This document shows, piece after piece, positions 9,670 through 17,618 of a stretch of DNA of 64,000 bases. A program made the position numbers and the translations under genes. How positions within the stretch are numbered: the first letter of the stretch is position 1; the number at the start of each line of letters is the position of its first letter. Origin of the DNA: RH-AL1 sp965214415 (GTDB lineage Bacteria; Pseudomonadota; Alphaproteobacteria; Rhizobiales; Beijerinckiaceae); contig CBDCBQ010000003.1 of the NCBI GenBank assembly GCA_965214415.1, positions 806,001 to 870,000 of the forward strand. The letters run 5' to 3'. Under the pieces are notes generated by a model. The model had not been told where the DNA came from, did not search any database, and saw only the letters and a list, made by a program, of their open reading frames with translations.

Positions 9670-10074
9670 CTAGTGCTCGGAGCTTGCTTCGGAAGGGCCG
9701 TTGGTCGCTGCGAGGCAGTGCGTGGCGAAGGCCCGCCAGATCTCGTCACCGGCCGTCCCGGACATCTTCATGGCCTGCCATTTCTCGCCGCACTCGCGCA
9801 TGCGTCGTCGCGAGGCTGCCGGAAGATGGAAGGGTGTCGGAAGCGTTTCGTCGTCGTCGTTGGCACTGGCCGAAGCAGCCGGTGGTTTCGCGGCGATCGC
9901 GCCTGTCGTGACAGGCTCGGTATCGCGTGACGAGACCGCGGGTTGGGCGCGGTGCGGCTTGTGCGACGTGGCGGCGGCTCCGAGGTCGGGATCGATCGCG
10001 ATCACCGCCACGACAGCCGTGGCGGCGAAGCGCACGACGCGATCGAGACATGAGCTGACGCGCGCCGACCTCAC
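9670..10074 (-). CDS. Small secreted protein with C-terminal MREC..W motif
   Basis: The hypothetical protein is about 134 aa. The N-terminus (RFAATAVVAVIAIDPDLGAAA) looks like a signal peptide. A Pro/Ala/Thr-rich linker follows, then a conserved-looking C-terminal module RRMRECGEKWQAMKMSGTAGDEIWRAFATHCLA with two cysteines, a pattern common in small periplasmic proteins of Hyphomicrobiales resembling PsiF-type repeats. The start is uncertain: GTG at 10074 lies just after the stop of the upstream DUF2147 gene (6-nt gap), consistent with co-transcription, but no clear ribosome-binding site is seen. The function is not recognised. Confidence 0.6.
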   Translation of the reverse strand: MRSARVSSCLDRVVRFAATAVVAVIAIDPDLGAAATSHKPHRAQPAVSSRDTEPVTTGAIAAKPPAASASANDDDETLPTPFHLPAASRRRMRECGEKWQAMKMSGTAGDEIWRAFATHCLAATNGPSEASSEH

Positions 10075-10079
10075 GGCTG

Positions 10080-10667
10080 TCAACGATGCGCGTCGTGCTT
10101 GGCTTTCTTCTTTTTGCCAGCCGATGCGTCCGCCGTCGCCGTCGGGTCCCCGCCGGGGACCTCCTTGGCGCGGTTGAAGGTCTCTGTCTTGCACAGGAAC
10201 TTGAAGAGGCAGCCGCGCAGATCGGCCTGATCGTTCTCTTCCTTGTCGGTCTTCACCTTGAAGGTGACGTCGTAGAACTTGCCGTCCTCCGGGTTGTAGG
10301 CCTTGCCCACCCAATGGTCGTCGTCGGCTTTGAGATTCGTCAGGATATCGAGGCCGACCAGCGGCTTGTTCTTCTTGGCGGGATCCTTGTTGAGCTTGTC
10401 GATCTTGACGGACCCGTCGGACTCGGTCGGCTCCTTGAGCCAAACCATCGTGCCGCAGAACACCGACGCATTGTCGTTGCAGCCATGCACCTTGATGATC
10501 GACTCGTCGCCATCCGTGTACCAGATCCCCGCCGGGCTCGTCGGATCGGCCTTCGCGAGACCGCCCGCGGCGACGATCAGGACCCCTGCGAGAAGCGTCG
10601 CGGCGAGCGAACCGCGGTAACGCGGCGCAAGATGGCCCGCCGCCAAAAATCGGCCATTCAGTGACAT
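10080..10667 (-). CDS. DUF2147 domain secreted protein
   Basis: The 195-aa protein has a signal peptide (GSLAATLLAGVLIVAAGGLAKA) and a DUF2147 domain beginning PAGIWYTDGDESIIKVHGC, with the conserved two cysteines (GCNDNASVFCGTMVWLKEP) and the GKAYNPEDGKFYDV stretch. The family is periplasmic and mostly uncharacterised; it adopts a beta-rich, lipocalin-like fold in related structures. A second cysteine pair (RGCLFKFLC) and a Lys-rich tail (GKKKKAKHDAHR) follow. It appears to be the first gene of a two-gene unit with the small secreted protein downstream. Confidence 0.82.
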   Translation of the reverse strand: MSLNGRFLAAGHLAPRYRGSLAATLLAGVLIVAAGGLAKADPTSPAGIWYTDGDESIIKVHGCNDNASVFCGTMVWLKEPTESDGSVKIDKLNKDPAKKNKPLVGLDILTNLKADDDHWVGKAYNPEDGKFYDVTFKVKTDKEENDQADLRGCLFKFLCKTETFNRAKEVPGGDPTATADASAGKKKKAKHDAHR

Positions 10668-10732
10668 CGTCGTCCCCCAACGGTGTAGACCGAATACCGG
10701 TCATCGCTTCATTCGTCTCGTACCGGGGCGGC

Positions 10733-10826
10733 TGGCGGAGACGGAGGGATTCGAACCCTCGATAGGGCTTTAGGGCCCTATAACGGTTTAGCAAACCGCC
10801 GCCTTCAGCCTCTCGGCCACGTCTCC
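10733..10826 (-). tRNA. serX: tRNA-Ser (anticodon GCT)
   Basis: On the minus strand the gene begins GGAGACGTGGCCGAGAGGCT, pairs its acceptor GGAGACG with CGTCTCC, and encodes CCA at the 3' end (10735-10733). The anticodon arm is CGGTTTGCTAAACCG with GCT as anticodon. The long variable arm (TATAGGGCCCTAAAGCCCTA) and the T-loop GGTTCGAATCC are typical of type II tRNA-Ser. Total length is 94 nt including CCA. Confidence 0.95.
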
Positions 10827-10957
10827 GTAGTGCTCGAAAGCGACGCATTTAAGATGCCGTCCCGAGACCCCGGAGGTATGCCCGAGCCTCCTGGCCGTGG
10901 CAAGGGCGCCAAGCGGGACTTGAGCGGGCCTTGTCGAGCGCCAGGCTCGCGCCTGGC

Positions 10958-11350
10958 TCAGGTGCGTCGTCCATCGGCGCAACGTGCGCTGGCATGGGTC
11001 ACGCGCCAAAAAGCATGGTTGCCGATCTCGACACCGGGCCGTGGGGCGTTGCGACGGCAATGACCCGCCTCCTGCCACCAGGTTTTCTGGTGGTCGCCGC
11101 GCTGGCTCGGATCGATCCCGATGCCGGGCCTGTTCCAGAAGAGACAATGCCGGCATGACACCCGTTCGACGGCGTGGTCGCTCGCGGCCGGCTCCCCCTC
11201 GCCGCACGCGTCGACGGCGCGTGTCTCAGGCCATCGCGCGACTTCGAAGGGGCGGTCGCTCGCCGCGGGGGGGTGCCGGCGGCACAGGCCTTCCGTCCCG
11301 TGGCGATCGAAGTGGCGACACTCGGTGCAATGCGTGATGCCGTCTGCCAT
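10958..11350 (-). CDS. Tandem four-cysteine protein at the end of the RND efflux operon
   Basis: The 130-aa protein has no signal peptide and no recognised domain. Two similar units are visible: C8-x2-C11, then C23 in CRRHPP, W40-P and C49-G-E; and C66-x2-C69, then C98 in CRRNAPRP, W115 and C124. The last two cysteines are 25 residues apart in both units. This suggests duplication of a zinc- or iron-sulfur-binding module like the short Cys-rich proteins common in alphaproteobacteria. The ATG at 11350 has GAGGAG about 10 nt upstream and starts 14 nt after the outer-membrane factor gene, so it is probably co-transcribed with the efflux pump. The function is unknown; metal sensing or redox chemistry is speculation. 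Confidence 0.65.
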   Translation of the reverse strand: MADGITHCTECRHFDRHGTEGLCRRHPPAASDRPFEVARWPETRAVDACGEGEPAASDHAVERVSCRHCLFWNRPGIGIDPSQRGDHQKTWWQEAGHCRRNAPRPGVEIGNHAFWRVTHASARCADGRRT

Positions 11351-11363
11351 CGCCCGAAACTCC

Positions 11364-12800
11364 TCAGGTCGGGCCGCCCGAGGCGACCTGCACCGGTGGC
11401 GACCATCCGCCGCCAAGCGCGACGAACAGATTGACGCTCGACCCGAGCTGCCGCGTCAAGAGCCCGAGCGAGGCTCGCTGCTGGCCGAGCAAGGCCTCCT
11501 GCGCGGTGGTCACCTCGAGATAGGCGGTTGCGCCGTCGCGGTAGAGTTCGAGGGCCACCTTGAGCACGCGGCGCTCGGCCGCGACTGCCGCCTCGAGCCG
11601 CTGATTCTCCTTGCGCAGGTAGCGTTGGCTGGAGAGCGCATCCTCGACGTCCTGCACGGCATGCAGGACGGTCTGGCGATATTGCGCGACGGTCTCGTCG
11701 CGCGAGGCGTAGGCGGCCTTCAGCTGCGCCTCGTTGGCGCCGCCATCGAAGATCGGCAGCGTCACCGACGGCCCGATCGAGTACAGCGCGTTCTGCAGGT
11801 CGAACAGCCGCAAGCCGCGATCCTCGGTGCCCGCCGAAAGGTTGAGGAAGAGACGCGGATAGAACGCCGTCTTGGCGATGCCGATCTGCTCGTTGGCGGC
11901 GGCGACCTGACGCTCGGCCGCGGCGATATCGGGGCGCCGTTCCAGCAGCGAGAGCGGCGCGGCGGCGGGTCCGCGCGGATCGACGACGACGACCGGTGCC
12001 ATCGGGATCGAGAAGGACGAGGCCGGCTTGCCGACCAGCGTCGCGATCGCATGCTCGAGCAGGGCACGGCGCGCCATATCGTCGTCGGACGACGCCTTGG
12101 CCGTCTCCAGCTCGGCCTTCGCGCGGTCGACGTCCATCGGCGAAGCGATCTTGCCCTCGAAGCGGTTCTCGGTGAGCGTGAGCGCGTTCTGGTAGGCGAT
12201 CTCCGTGTCCTTGAGCAGCTTCAGGTCGCGGTCGATCCCGCGCAGCGCGATGTAGGCACCGGCGAGCTGCCCGTGCAGGCTGAGCCGGACATTTTCGAGC
12301 AATGCCGCCTGAGCCTGCGCGTTGGCCGCGTTGGCCTTGATCGTGTCGTGGACGCGACCCCAGAGATCGACCTCGTAGCTCGCCTGCGCGAGCAGCTCGT
12401 TGTTGCCGTAGTAATTGGGCTCGGTGCTCGGCAGCGAACGATAGGTGCGGTGCTCCGACTGCTTGTTGTCCGACAGGATCGACTGCTGCGTGAGCGTGGG
12501 GAACAAGCCGGCTTCCGCCTGCTGCACGGTGGTGCGCGCGATCTGGTAGTTCGCGAAGGCCGCGGCGAGCGATTGGTTGGCATCGTCGACCTGCGGCTCG
12601 AGCGCGTCGAGCGTATGGTCGTTGTAGGCGCTCCACCAGGCGCCGCGCGGGGCCTGGTCGTTTGGTTCGGCGACCTTCAGGTTGCCGGCCTCCTTGAACT
12701 TGGCCGGCAGATCGACCCTCGGCGCGCGATAGGGTGGCGCGAGATCGCAGCCGGCAAGGACCAGCGCCACCAGGACGCCGCCCAGACCGCGGACATTCAT
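11364..12800 (-). CDS. RND efflux outer-membrane factor, NodT/OprM family lipoprotein
   Basis: The 478-aa protein has a lipoprotein signal, with lipobox LVLAGC at residues 13 to 18. Two outer-membrane efflux domains (TolC-like repeats) carry the usual motifs: YEVDLWGRV in the first half, LLERRPDIAAAERQVAAANEQIG in the middle and PIFDGGANEAQLKAA in the second half. It forms the outer-membrane channel for the pump and adaptor encoded upstream. The start overlaps the adaptor stop by 4 nt (ATGA), so the genes are translationally coupled. Confidence 0.95.
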   Translation of the reverse strand: MNVRGLGGVLVALVLAGCDLAPPYRAPRVDLPAKFKEAGNLKVAEPNDQAPRGAWWSAYNDHTLDALEPQVDDANQSLAAAFANYQIARTTVQQAEAGLFPTLTQQSILSDNKQSEHRTYRSLPSTEPNYYGNNELLAQASYEVDLWGRVHDTIKANAANAQAQAALLENVRLSLHGQLAGAYIALRGIDRDLKLLKDTEIAYQNALTLTENRFEGKIASPMDVDRAKAELETAKASSDDDMARRALLEHAIATLVGKPASSFSIPMAPVVVVDPRGPAAAPLSLLERRPDIAAAERQVAAANEQIGIAKTAFYPRLFLNLSAGTEDRGLRLFDLQNALYSIGPSVTLPIFDGGANEAQLKAAYASRDETVAQYRQTVLHAVQDVEDALSSQRYLRKENQRLEAAVAAERRVLKVALELYRDGATAYLEVTTAQEALLGQQRASLGLLTRQLGSSVNLFVALGGGWSPPVQVASGGPT

Positions 12801-14035
12801 TTCGCGGCCTCGTGCTCTTTGGGCACCTGCGGCGGTCCCGGCTCGGGCTTCTCATGCAAAGGCTTGCCATCGACCTTGACGACGTCGACTGTTTCGCCGC
12901 TCTCGATCGCATAGGAGGGGTTCAAAACGATCTGGTCGCCGAGATCGACGCCGGAGGAGATCTCGATCTGTGGCCCCGTGTCGACGAGGATCGTCACCTT
13001 CCGCAACGTGACCTTGCCATCCTTGACGACCGCGACCTCGGGATCAGAATCGCGAAACACCAGCGCGCTCGACGGGATCGAGAGCTTGCGGGAATCGAGC
13101 GGCAGCTTGAACCGCGCCTGCGCATAGGCGCCCGGCGTCAGCAGCTCGTCGGGATTGTCGAAGATCGCCTCGACGGTGAGCGCGCGCGCCGTGTCGGAGA
13201 TCGCGTTGGACGTCGTGTCGATCTTCCCCTCGAAGGATTGTCGCGGGTATTGCGGCAAGGTCAGCGTCACCTCGAGGCCTTTGCGCATGCTCGCGGCGTA
13301 GACCTGCGGGACGCGTATGTAGACGCGCATCTGTTTCGTCGAGGCGACATCGAACAGCGCGTGGGCGCTGGTGTTCGTCGCGGAGACAAGCGCGCCGACA
13401 TCGATGCGGCGCGAGGTGATCACGCCGTCGAACGGCGCCACGATGTTCCTGAAGTCTTCCATCGCCTTGATGCGATCGAGATTGGCTTGCGCCGCCGTGA
13501 CCTGCGCCTTCTGCGCCGCCGCATCGCCGATCTTCTCGTCGACGGTCTGTTGCGAGACCGCGTTGGTCGCGCGCAACGCCTTCCAACGATCGGCGGTGAG
13601 CACCGCCAGATTGTAGTTGGCTTGCGTCTTGAGGTACTCGCCCTTCACCTGCGCATATTGCTGATCGAGTTCGGGCGTGTCGATCCGCGCCAGCACCTCG
13701 CCCGTCTTTACGCGTGCGCCGATGTCGAAATACCACATCTTGACGTAGCCATCGACGCGCGAGTGGATTGGCGCGGTATAGAATGCCTCGACGTCCGCGG
13801 GCAGGGTGAGATGCTCGTCCTCGGTCGCGCGTTGCGGCGATACCAGGTCGACATGGGTGATCGCCCGCGCGTCGGTCCATTTGGCGAGATCGGCGTCGCT
13901 CTCGTGCCGATCGACGATGCCGAGCGCGGCGACAGCCGCCAGAACGATCGCCGCGACGACGAGGTAGCGCACGACCTTGGGTTTCCTTCGGGGCGCGTCT
14001 TCGCGAGACGAATGGTCCGGCGCGGGCGTCGTCAT
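12797..14035 (-). CDS. RND efflux periplasmic adaptor (membrane fusion protein)
   Basis: The 412-aa protein has a basic N-terminus followed by one transmembrane segment (VVRYLVVAAIVLAAVAALGI). A biotinyl-lipoyl-like half-motif (DVEAFYTAPIHSRVDGYV), an alpha-hairpin (LDQQYAQVKGEYLKTQANYN to AAQANLDRIKAMED), the second half-motif (APFDGVITSRRIDVGALVS) and beta-barrel and membrane-proximal domains follow. It links the inner-membrane pump to the outer-membrane channel. It sits between them in one operon, 20 nt after the pump gene and overlapping the channel gene by 4 nt. Confidence 0.94.
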   Translation of the reverse strand: MTTPAPDHSSREDAPRRKPKVVRYLVVAAIVLAAVAALGIVDRHESDADLAKWTDARAITHVDLVSPQRATEDEHLTLPADVEAFYTAPIHSRVDGYVKMWYFDIGARVKTGEVLARIDTPELDQQYAQVKGEYLKTQANYNLAVLTADRWKALRATNAVSQQTVDEKIGDAAAQKAQVTAAQANLDRIKAMEDFRNIVAPFDGVITSRRIDVGALVSATNTSAHALFDVASTKQMRVYIRVPQVYAASMRKGLEVTLTLPQYPRQSFEGKIDTTSNAISDTARALTVEAIFDNPDELLTPGAYAQARFKLPLDSRKLSIPSSALVFRDSDPEVAVVKDGKVTLRKVTILVDTGPQIEISSGVDLGDQIVLNPSYAIESGETVDVVKVDGKPLHEKPEPGPPQVPKEHEAAK

Positions 14036-14055
14036 CGGACCGTTATCCTTCTAGT

Positions 14056-17000
14056 TCAGGCGCGTGCGAGGACAGGGTGGTGGGGCGCCGGCTGGCCAGG
14101 CTTCAGCGCGCCGGGCTTCGGCTCGTCGGGCTCCGCGTTCTTATACTCCCGCTCATGCACCATTTTGAAGACGACCGGCACGAACAGCAGCGTCGCGATC
14201 GTGGCGCAGAGCAGGCCGCCGATCACGGCGCGCCCGAGCGGCGCGTTCTGCTCGGCCGACATCGCCATCGGCCCCATTCCGATGATCATCGCGAGCGCGG
14301 TCATCAGAACCGGTCGGAACCGCGTGTACCCGGCCTCGAGCGCGGCCTCCATCGGCGTCAGGCCTTCCGCGAGCTTCTCGCGGCAGAAGCTGACGACCAG
14401 GATCGAGTTGGCCGTCGCGACGCCCATGCACATGATCGCGCCGGTGAGCGCGGGCACCGACAGCGTCGTGTGGGTGATGAACAGCATCCAGACGATGCCG
14501 GCCAGCGCCGCCGGCAGTGCCGTGACGATGACGAACGGGTCGAGCCAGGATTGGAAATTGACGACGATCAGAAAGTAGATGAGCACGACCGCGAGCGCCA
14601 ATCCGGTGAAGAGCTGATTGTAGGCCGCCGTCATCGTCGTGACCTGGCCGCGCAGCTTCACCGTCGAGCCGCCGGGTACATCGCGCGCCGTGTCGTCGAG
14701 CACGGCCTGGATGTCGTTGGCGATGGCGCCGAGGTCGCGGCCGTGCGTCGTCGCGTAGATGTCGAGGACGGGCTGCACGTTGTAATGCGAGACGACGCCG
14801 GGGCTGGCGCTTCGCACCGTGGTCGCGATAGCGCCGAGCGGCATCGGCCCGTTGCGCCCCTGGACCTGCAGATTGTTCAGCTCGGCCATCGAGTCGATCC
14901 AGTACTGCGGCGTCTGGATCACGATGGGGTAGGAGACGCCGTTCTTCGGGTTCAGCCAGAAGGTCGGGTTGGTCTGCTGGCTGCCGGCGAGATTGACCTG
15001 CATGTTGGTCGTGACGTTCTGCTCGGTCAAACCGATCTGGTTGGCAAACGATCGATCGACGTCGACGTTGAGGGTCGGGTAGTCGAACACCTGCTGGATG
15101 CGCGGGTCGGCGACGCCGGGGATGCGCTTGATGCGGCGAAAGATCATCTCGGCGTATTGGGCGTTCTGCTCGCGCTTGTTGCCGATCACCTGGACGTCGA
15201 TCGGCGCGGGCAGGCCGAAGTTCAGGATCTGGCTCGTGATGTCGGCCGGCAGGAACGAGAAGGTCGTGCCCGGGAACAACGGCGGCAGCCTCTCGCGCAG
15301 CGTGTCGATGTAGCCGGCCGTCTGCGGCGCGAACTCCTCGTGCATCGAGATGAGGACGTCGGCGTCGATGACGCCGATGGTGCCCGAGTTGCCGTAGGCG
15401 ATGTTGATGCCGCTGATCGGGATGCCGATGTTGTCGACGACGCTCTTGATGGCGTTCGGCGGGACGACGCGCCGAACCTGATCGTCGACCTGGTCGACGA
15501 GCTTCGCCGTCTCCTCGATGCGCGTCCCGGTCTGCGCGCGGACGTGCATTCTGATCTGCGCCGATTGCGCGGTCGGAAAGAAATTCTGGCCGAGATAGGG
15601 CGCGAGACCGAACGAGACGACGACCGCGGCCAGGAACCCGACGACGAAGATGCGGCTCGATCCGAGCGCCATGACGAGCAAGGTCTTGTAGCCGCCGCGC
15701 AGCGCCTCGAAGCGATGCTCGAAGACGCGCTGAAACTTGACGAGCGGATTGCGCGTCGGCGGCAAGGGTGCGCCACGCTCGTGGTGTTGCTGACCGCCGA
15801 GCAGGTAATTCGCCATCGTCGGCACCAGGGTGCGCGACAAGACGTAGGAGCCGATCAGCGCGAAGATGACGGCCTCGGCCAACGGCTTGAAGAGGAAGCC
15901 CGACACGCCGCCGAGCGTGAACATCGGCACGAAGACGATGCAGATGCACAGCAAGGAGACGGTCGCCGGCACGACGATCTGGCGTGAGCCGTCCATGATC
16001 GCGTCCTCGATCGGCTTACCCTGCTCGAGATGATAGTTGATGTTCTCGATCGTGACCGTGCCGTCGTCGACGAGAATGCCGACGGCGAGCGCGAGGCCGC
16101 CGAGCGTCATCACGTTGATCGTCTCGCCCAGCGCCGCGAGGACGGCGACCGAGAACAGGATCGCCAGCGGGATCGACACCATGATGATGATCGTCGAGCG
16201 CCAACTGCCGAGAAAGATCAGGATCATCAGGCCTGTCAGGGAGGCGGCGATGACGCCTTCGCGCATCACCCCGTCGACGGCGTCGTTGACGAACTTCGAC
16301 TGATCGCCGACCGCCTCGACCTCGAGGCTGCTCGGCAGGCCCGCCTTGATCTTCGGCAGCAGCGCCTTGACGCCGTCGATGACGTCCAGCGTCGAGGATG
16401 AGCCGGCTTTCAGGATCGTCATCAAGACGGCCTTCTTGCCGTCGACGCGCACGATGTTGAGCTGCGGCGGGCTGCCGAGATGCACGAACGCGACGTCGCG
16501 GATGTAGACCACGGTGCCGTCGATGCTCTTGATCGGCAGATCGTTGAGCTTCTCGACCTCCTGCGGCGCGTCGTTCAAGTTCACGATGTATTCGAAGCGG
16601 CCGATCTTCTCGGTGCCGACGGGCGTGATCTGGTTCTCGCTCGCGAGCGCCGTGACGACGTCGGACCCCGAGATATGGTAGGCCTGCATCTTGCCTGGGT
16701 TGAGGTCGACGTTGACCTGCAGGATCTTGCCGCCGTAGGGCGATGGCACCGCCGCACCTGGCACCGTCGCCAATTGTGGACGGATGAAGTTCTGCCCGTC
16801 GTCGGCGAGCTTGGCCTGCGAGATCGACGCCGACGACAGCGCGAGCTGAATGATCGGCACCGACGAGGCGTTGAAGAGCAGCACATAGGGCGGGGTGATG
16901 CCGGGCGGCAGCAGCTTCAGCACGGTCTGCGAGGCCGCCGTGATCTGGGCGATCGCCGTGTTGATGTTGACGGTCGGCTGGAAGAAGATCTTGACGACGC

Positions 17001-17271
17001 CATAGCCCGACAGCGACTGCGACTCGATGTGCTGGATGTCGTTGACCTGCGAGGACAGCGTGCGCTCGTAATAATAGACGATGCGCCCCGACATCGCGTC
17101 CGGCGGCAGGCCGTTGTAGCTCCACACCGCGGCGACGACCGGGATGCCGATGTTCGGAAAGATGTCGGTCGGCGTCTTGAACCACGAGATCACGCCGAAG
17201 ATGGCGATCAGCATCGCCATGACGACGAACGTGTAGGGCCGCGAGAGCGCGATACGGACGATGGCGAGCAT
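14056..17271 (-). CDS. RND multidrug/metal efflux permease (AcrB-like)
   Basis: The 1071-aa inner-membrane proton-driven pump starts MLAIVRIALSRPYTFVVMAM at 17271; an in-frame upstream extension lacks family similarity. It has the 12-TM AcrB layout with two large periplasmic loops. The proton-relay pair is seen in the fourth helix (LAVGILVDDGTVTIENI), and the second half has LTGAIMCMGVATANSILVVSF. It resembles the AcrB/HAE-like pumps of alphaproteobacteria with NodT-type channels. Substrate cannot be read from sequence. No local regulator gene is adjacent; the region upstream of 17271 holds only a 347-bp gap and a porin. Confidence 0.95.
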   Translation of the reverse strand: MLAIVRIALSRPYTFVVMAMLIAIFGVISWFKTPTDIFPNIGIPVVAAVWSYNGLPPDAMSGRIVYYYERTLSSQVNDIQHIESQSLSGYGVVKIFFQPTVNINTAIAQITAASQTVLKLLPPGITPPYVLLFNASSVPIIQLALSSASISQAKLADDGQNFIRPQLATVPGAAVPSPYGGKILQVNVDLNPGKMQAYHISGSDVVTALASENQITPVGTEKIGRFEYIVNLNDAPQEVEKLNDLPIKSIDGTVVYIRDVAFVHLGSPPQLNIVRVDGKKAVLMTILKAGSSSTLDVIDGVKALLPKIKAGLPSSLEVEAVGDQSKFVNDAVDGVMREGVIAASLTGLMILIFLGSWRSTIIIMVSIPLAILFSVAVLAALGETINVMTLGGLALAVGILVDDGTVTIENINYHLEQGKPIEDAIMDGSRQIVVPATVSLLCICIVFVPMFTLGGVSGFLFKPLAEAVIFALIGSYVLSRTLVPTMANYLLGGQQHHERGAPLPPTRNPLVKFQRVFEHRFEALRGGYKTLLVMALGSSRIFVVGFLAAVVVSFGLAPYLGQNFFPTAQSAQIRMHVRAQTGTRIEETAKLVDQVDDQVRRVVPPNAIKSVVDNIGIPISGINIAYGNSGTIGVIDADVLISMHEEFAPQTAGYIDTLRERLPPLFPGTTFSFLPADITSQILNFGLPAPIDVQVIGNKREQNAQYAEMIFRRIKRIPGVADPRIQQVFDYPTLNVDVDRSFANQIGLTEQNVTTNMQVNLAGSQQTNPTFWLNPKNGVSYPIVIQTPQYWIDSMAELNNLQVQGRNGPMPLGAIATTVRSASPGVVSHYNVQPVLDIYATTHGRDLGAIANDIQAVLDDTARDVPGGSTVKLRGQVTTMTAAYNQLFTGLALAVVLIYFLIVVNFQSWLDPFVIVTALPAALAGIVWMLFITHTTLSVPALTGAIMCMGVATANSILVVSFCREKLAEGLTPMEAALEAGYTRFRPVLMTALAMIIGMGPMAMSAEQNAPLGRAVIGGLLCATIATLLFVPVVFKMVHEREYKNAEPDEPKPGALKPGQPAPHHPVLARA

Positions 17272-17618
17272 AGGCGTCGAGCTATCCCTCGGTCCGGCGG
17301 CATGTCGCGCCGCGCGGCTGTGTTCGTTGAACCACGCTCGTTGCGAGAGGCATGCCGACACCGACAGCGCGGATGGTCGCGCCCGCCGGCCCTTCAACCT
17401 CTATCAAGATCGTTGCCTCGATTACGCCGGCCATCGCGGCGAATAGAAGGCAATAACGAGCCGGCGCAGGTTGACCCGACCAGCGCATGTCGCGGCAGGC
17501 AAATTGCCCGTGGCTTCGACGAACGAAACAGTCGCGCGAGCAGGCTCGGGCGACGTTTTGGATTTGGCGTCCCGATCCCGTGACATACCCCGCGCCGATT
17601 GCTCGGCGCGGTGTTCGA
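17272..17618. other. 347-bp gap between the RND operon and porin 1
   Basis: This region holds the promoter of the minus-strand efflux operon and the end of porin 1. The only structure seen is a hairpin next to the porin stop (annotated separately). No coding frame with recognisable similarity was found. Confidence 0.5.
17590..17611 (-). terminator. Hairpin after porin 1
   Basis: CCGCGCCGA and TCGGCGCGG form a perfect 9-bp stem with a TTGC loop, 8 nt beyond the porin stop codon. No T-run follows on the minus strand, so it may protect the 3' end rather than end transcription by itself. Confidence 0.45.

Noticed and set aside
13044..13880. 278-codon minus-strand frame inside the RND adaptor gene
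   Set aside because: It is an alternative frame of the adaptor, with Arg/Ala-rich low-complexity translation.
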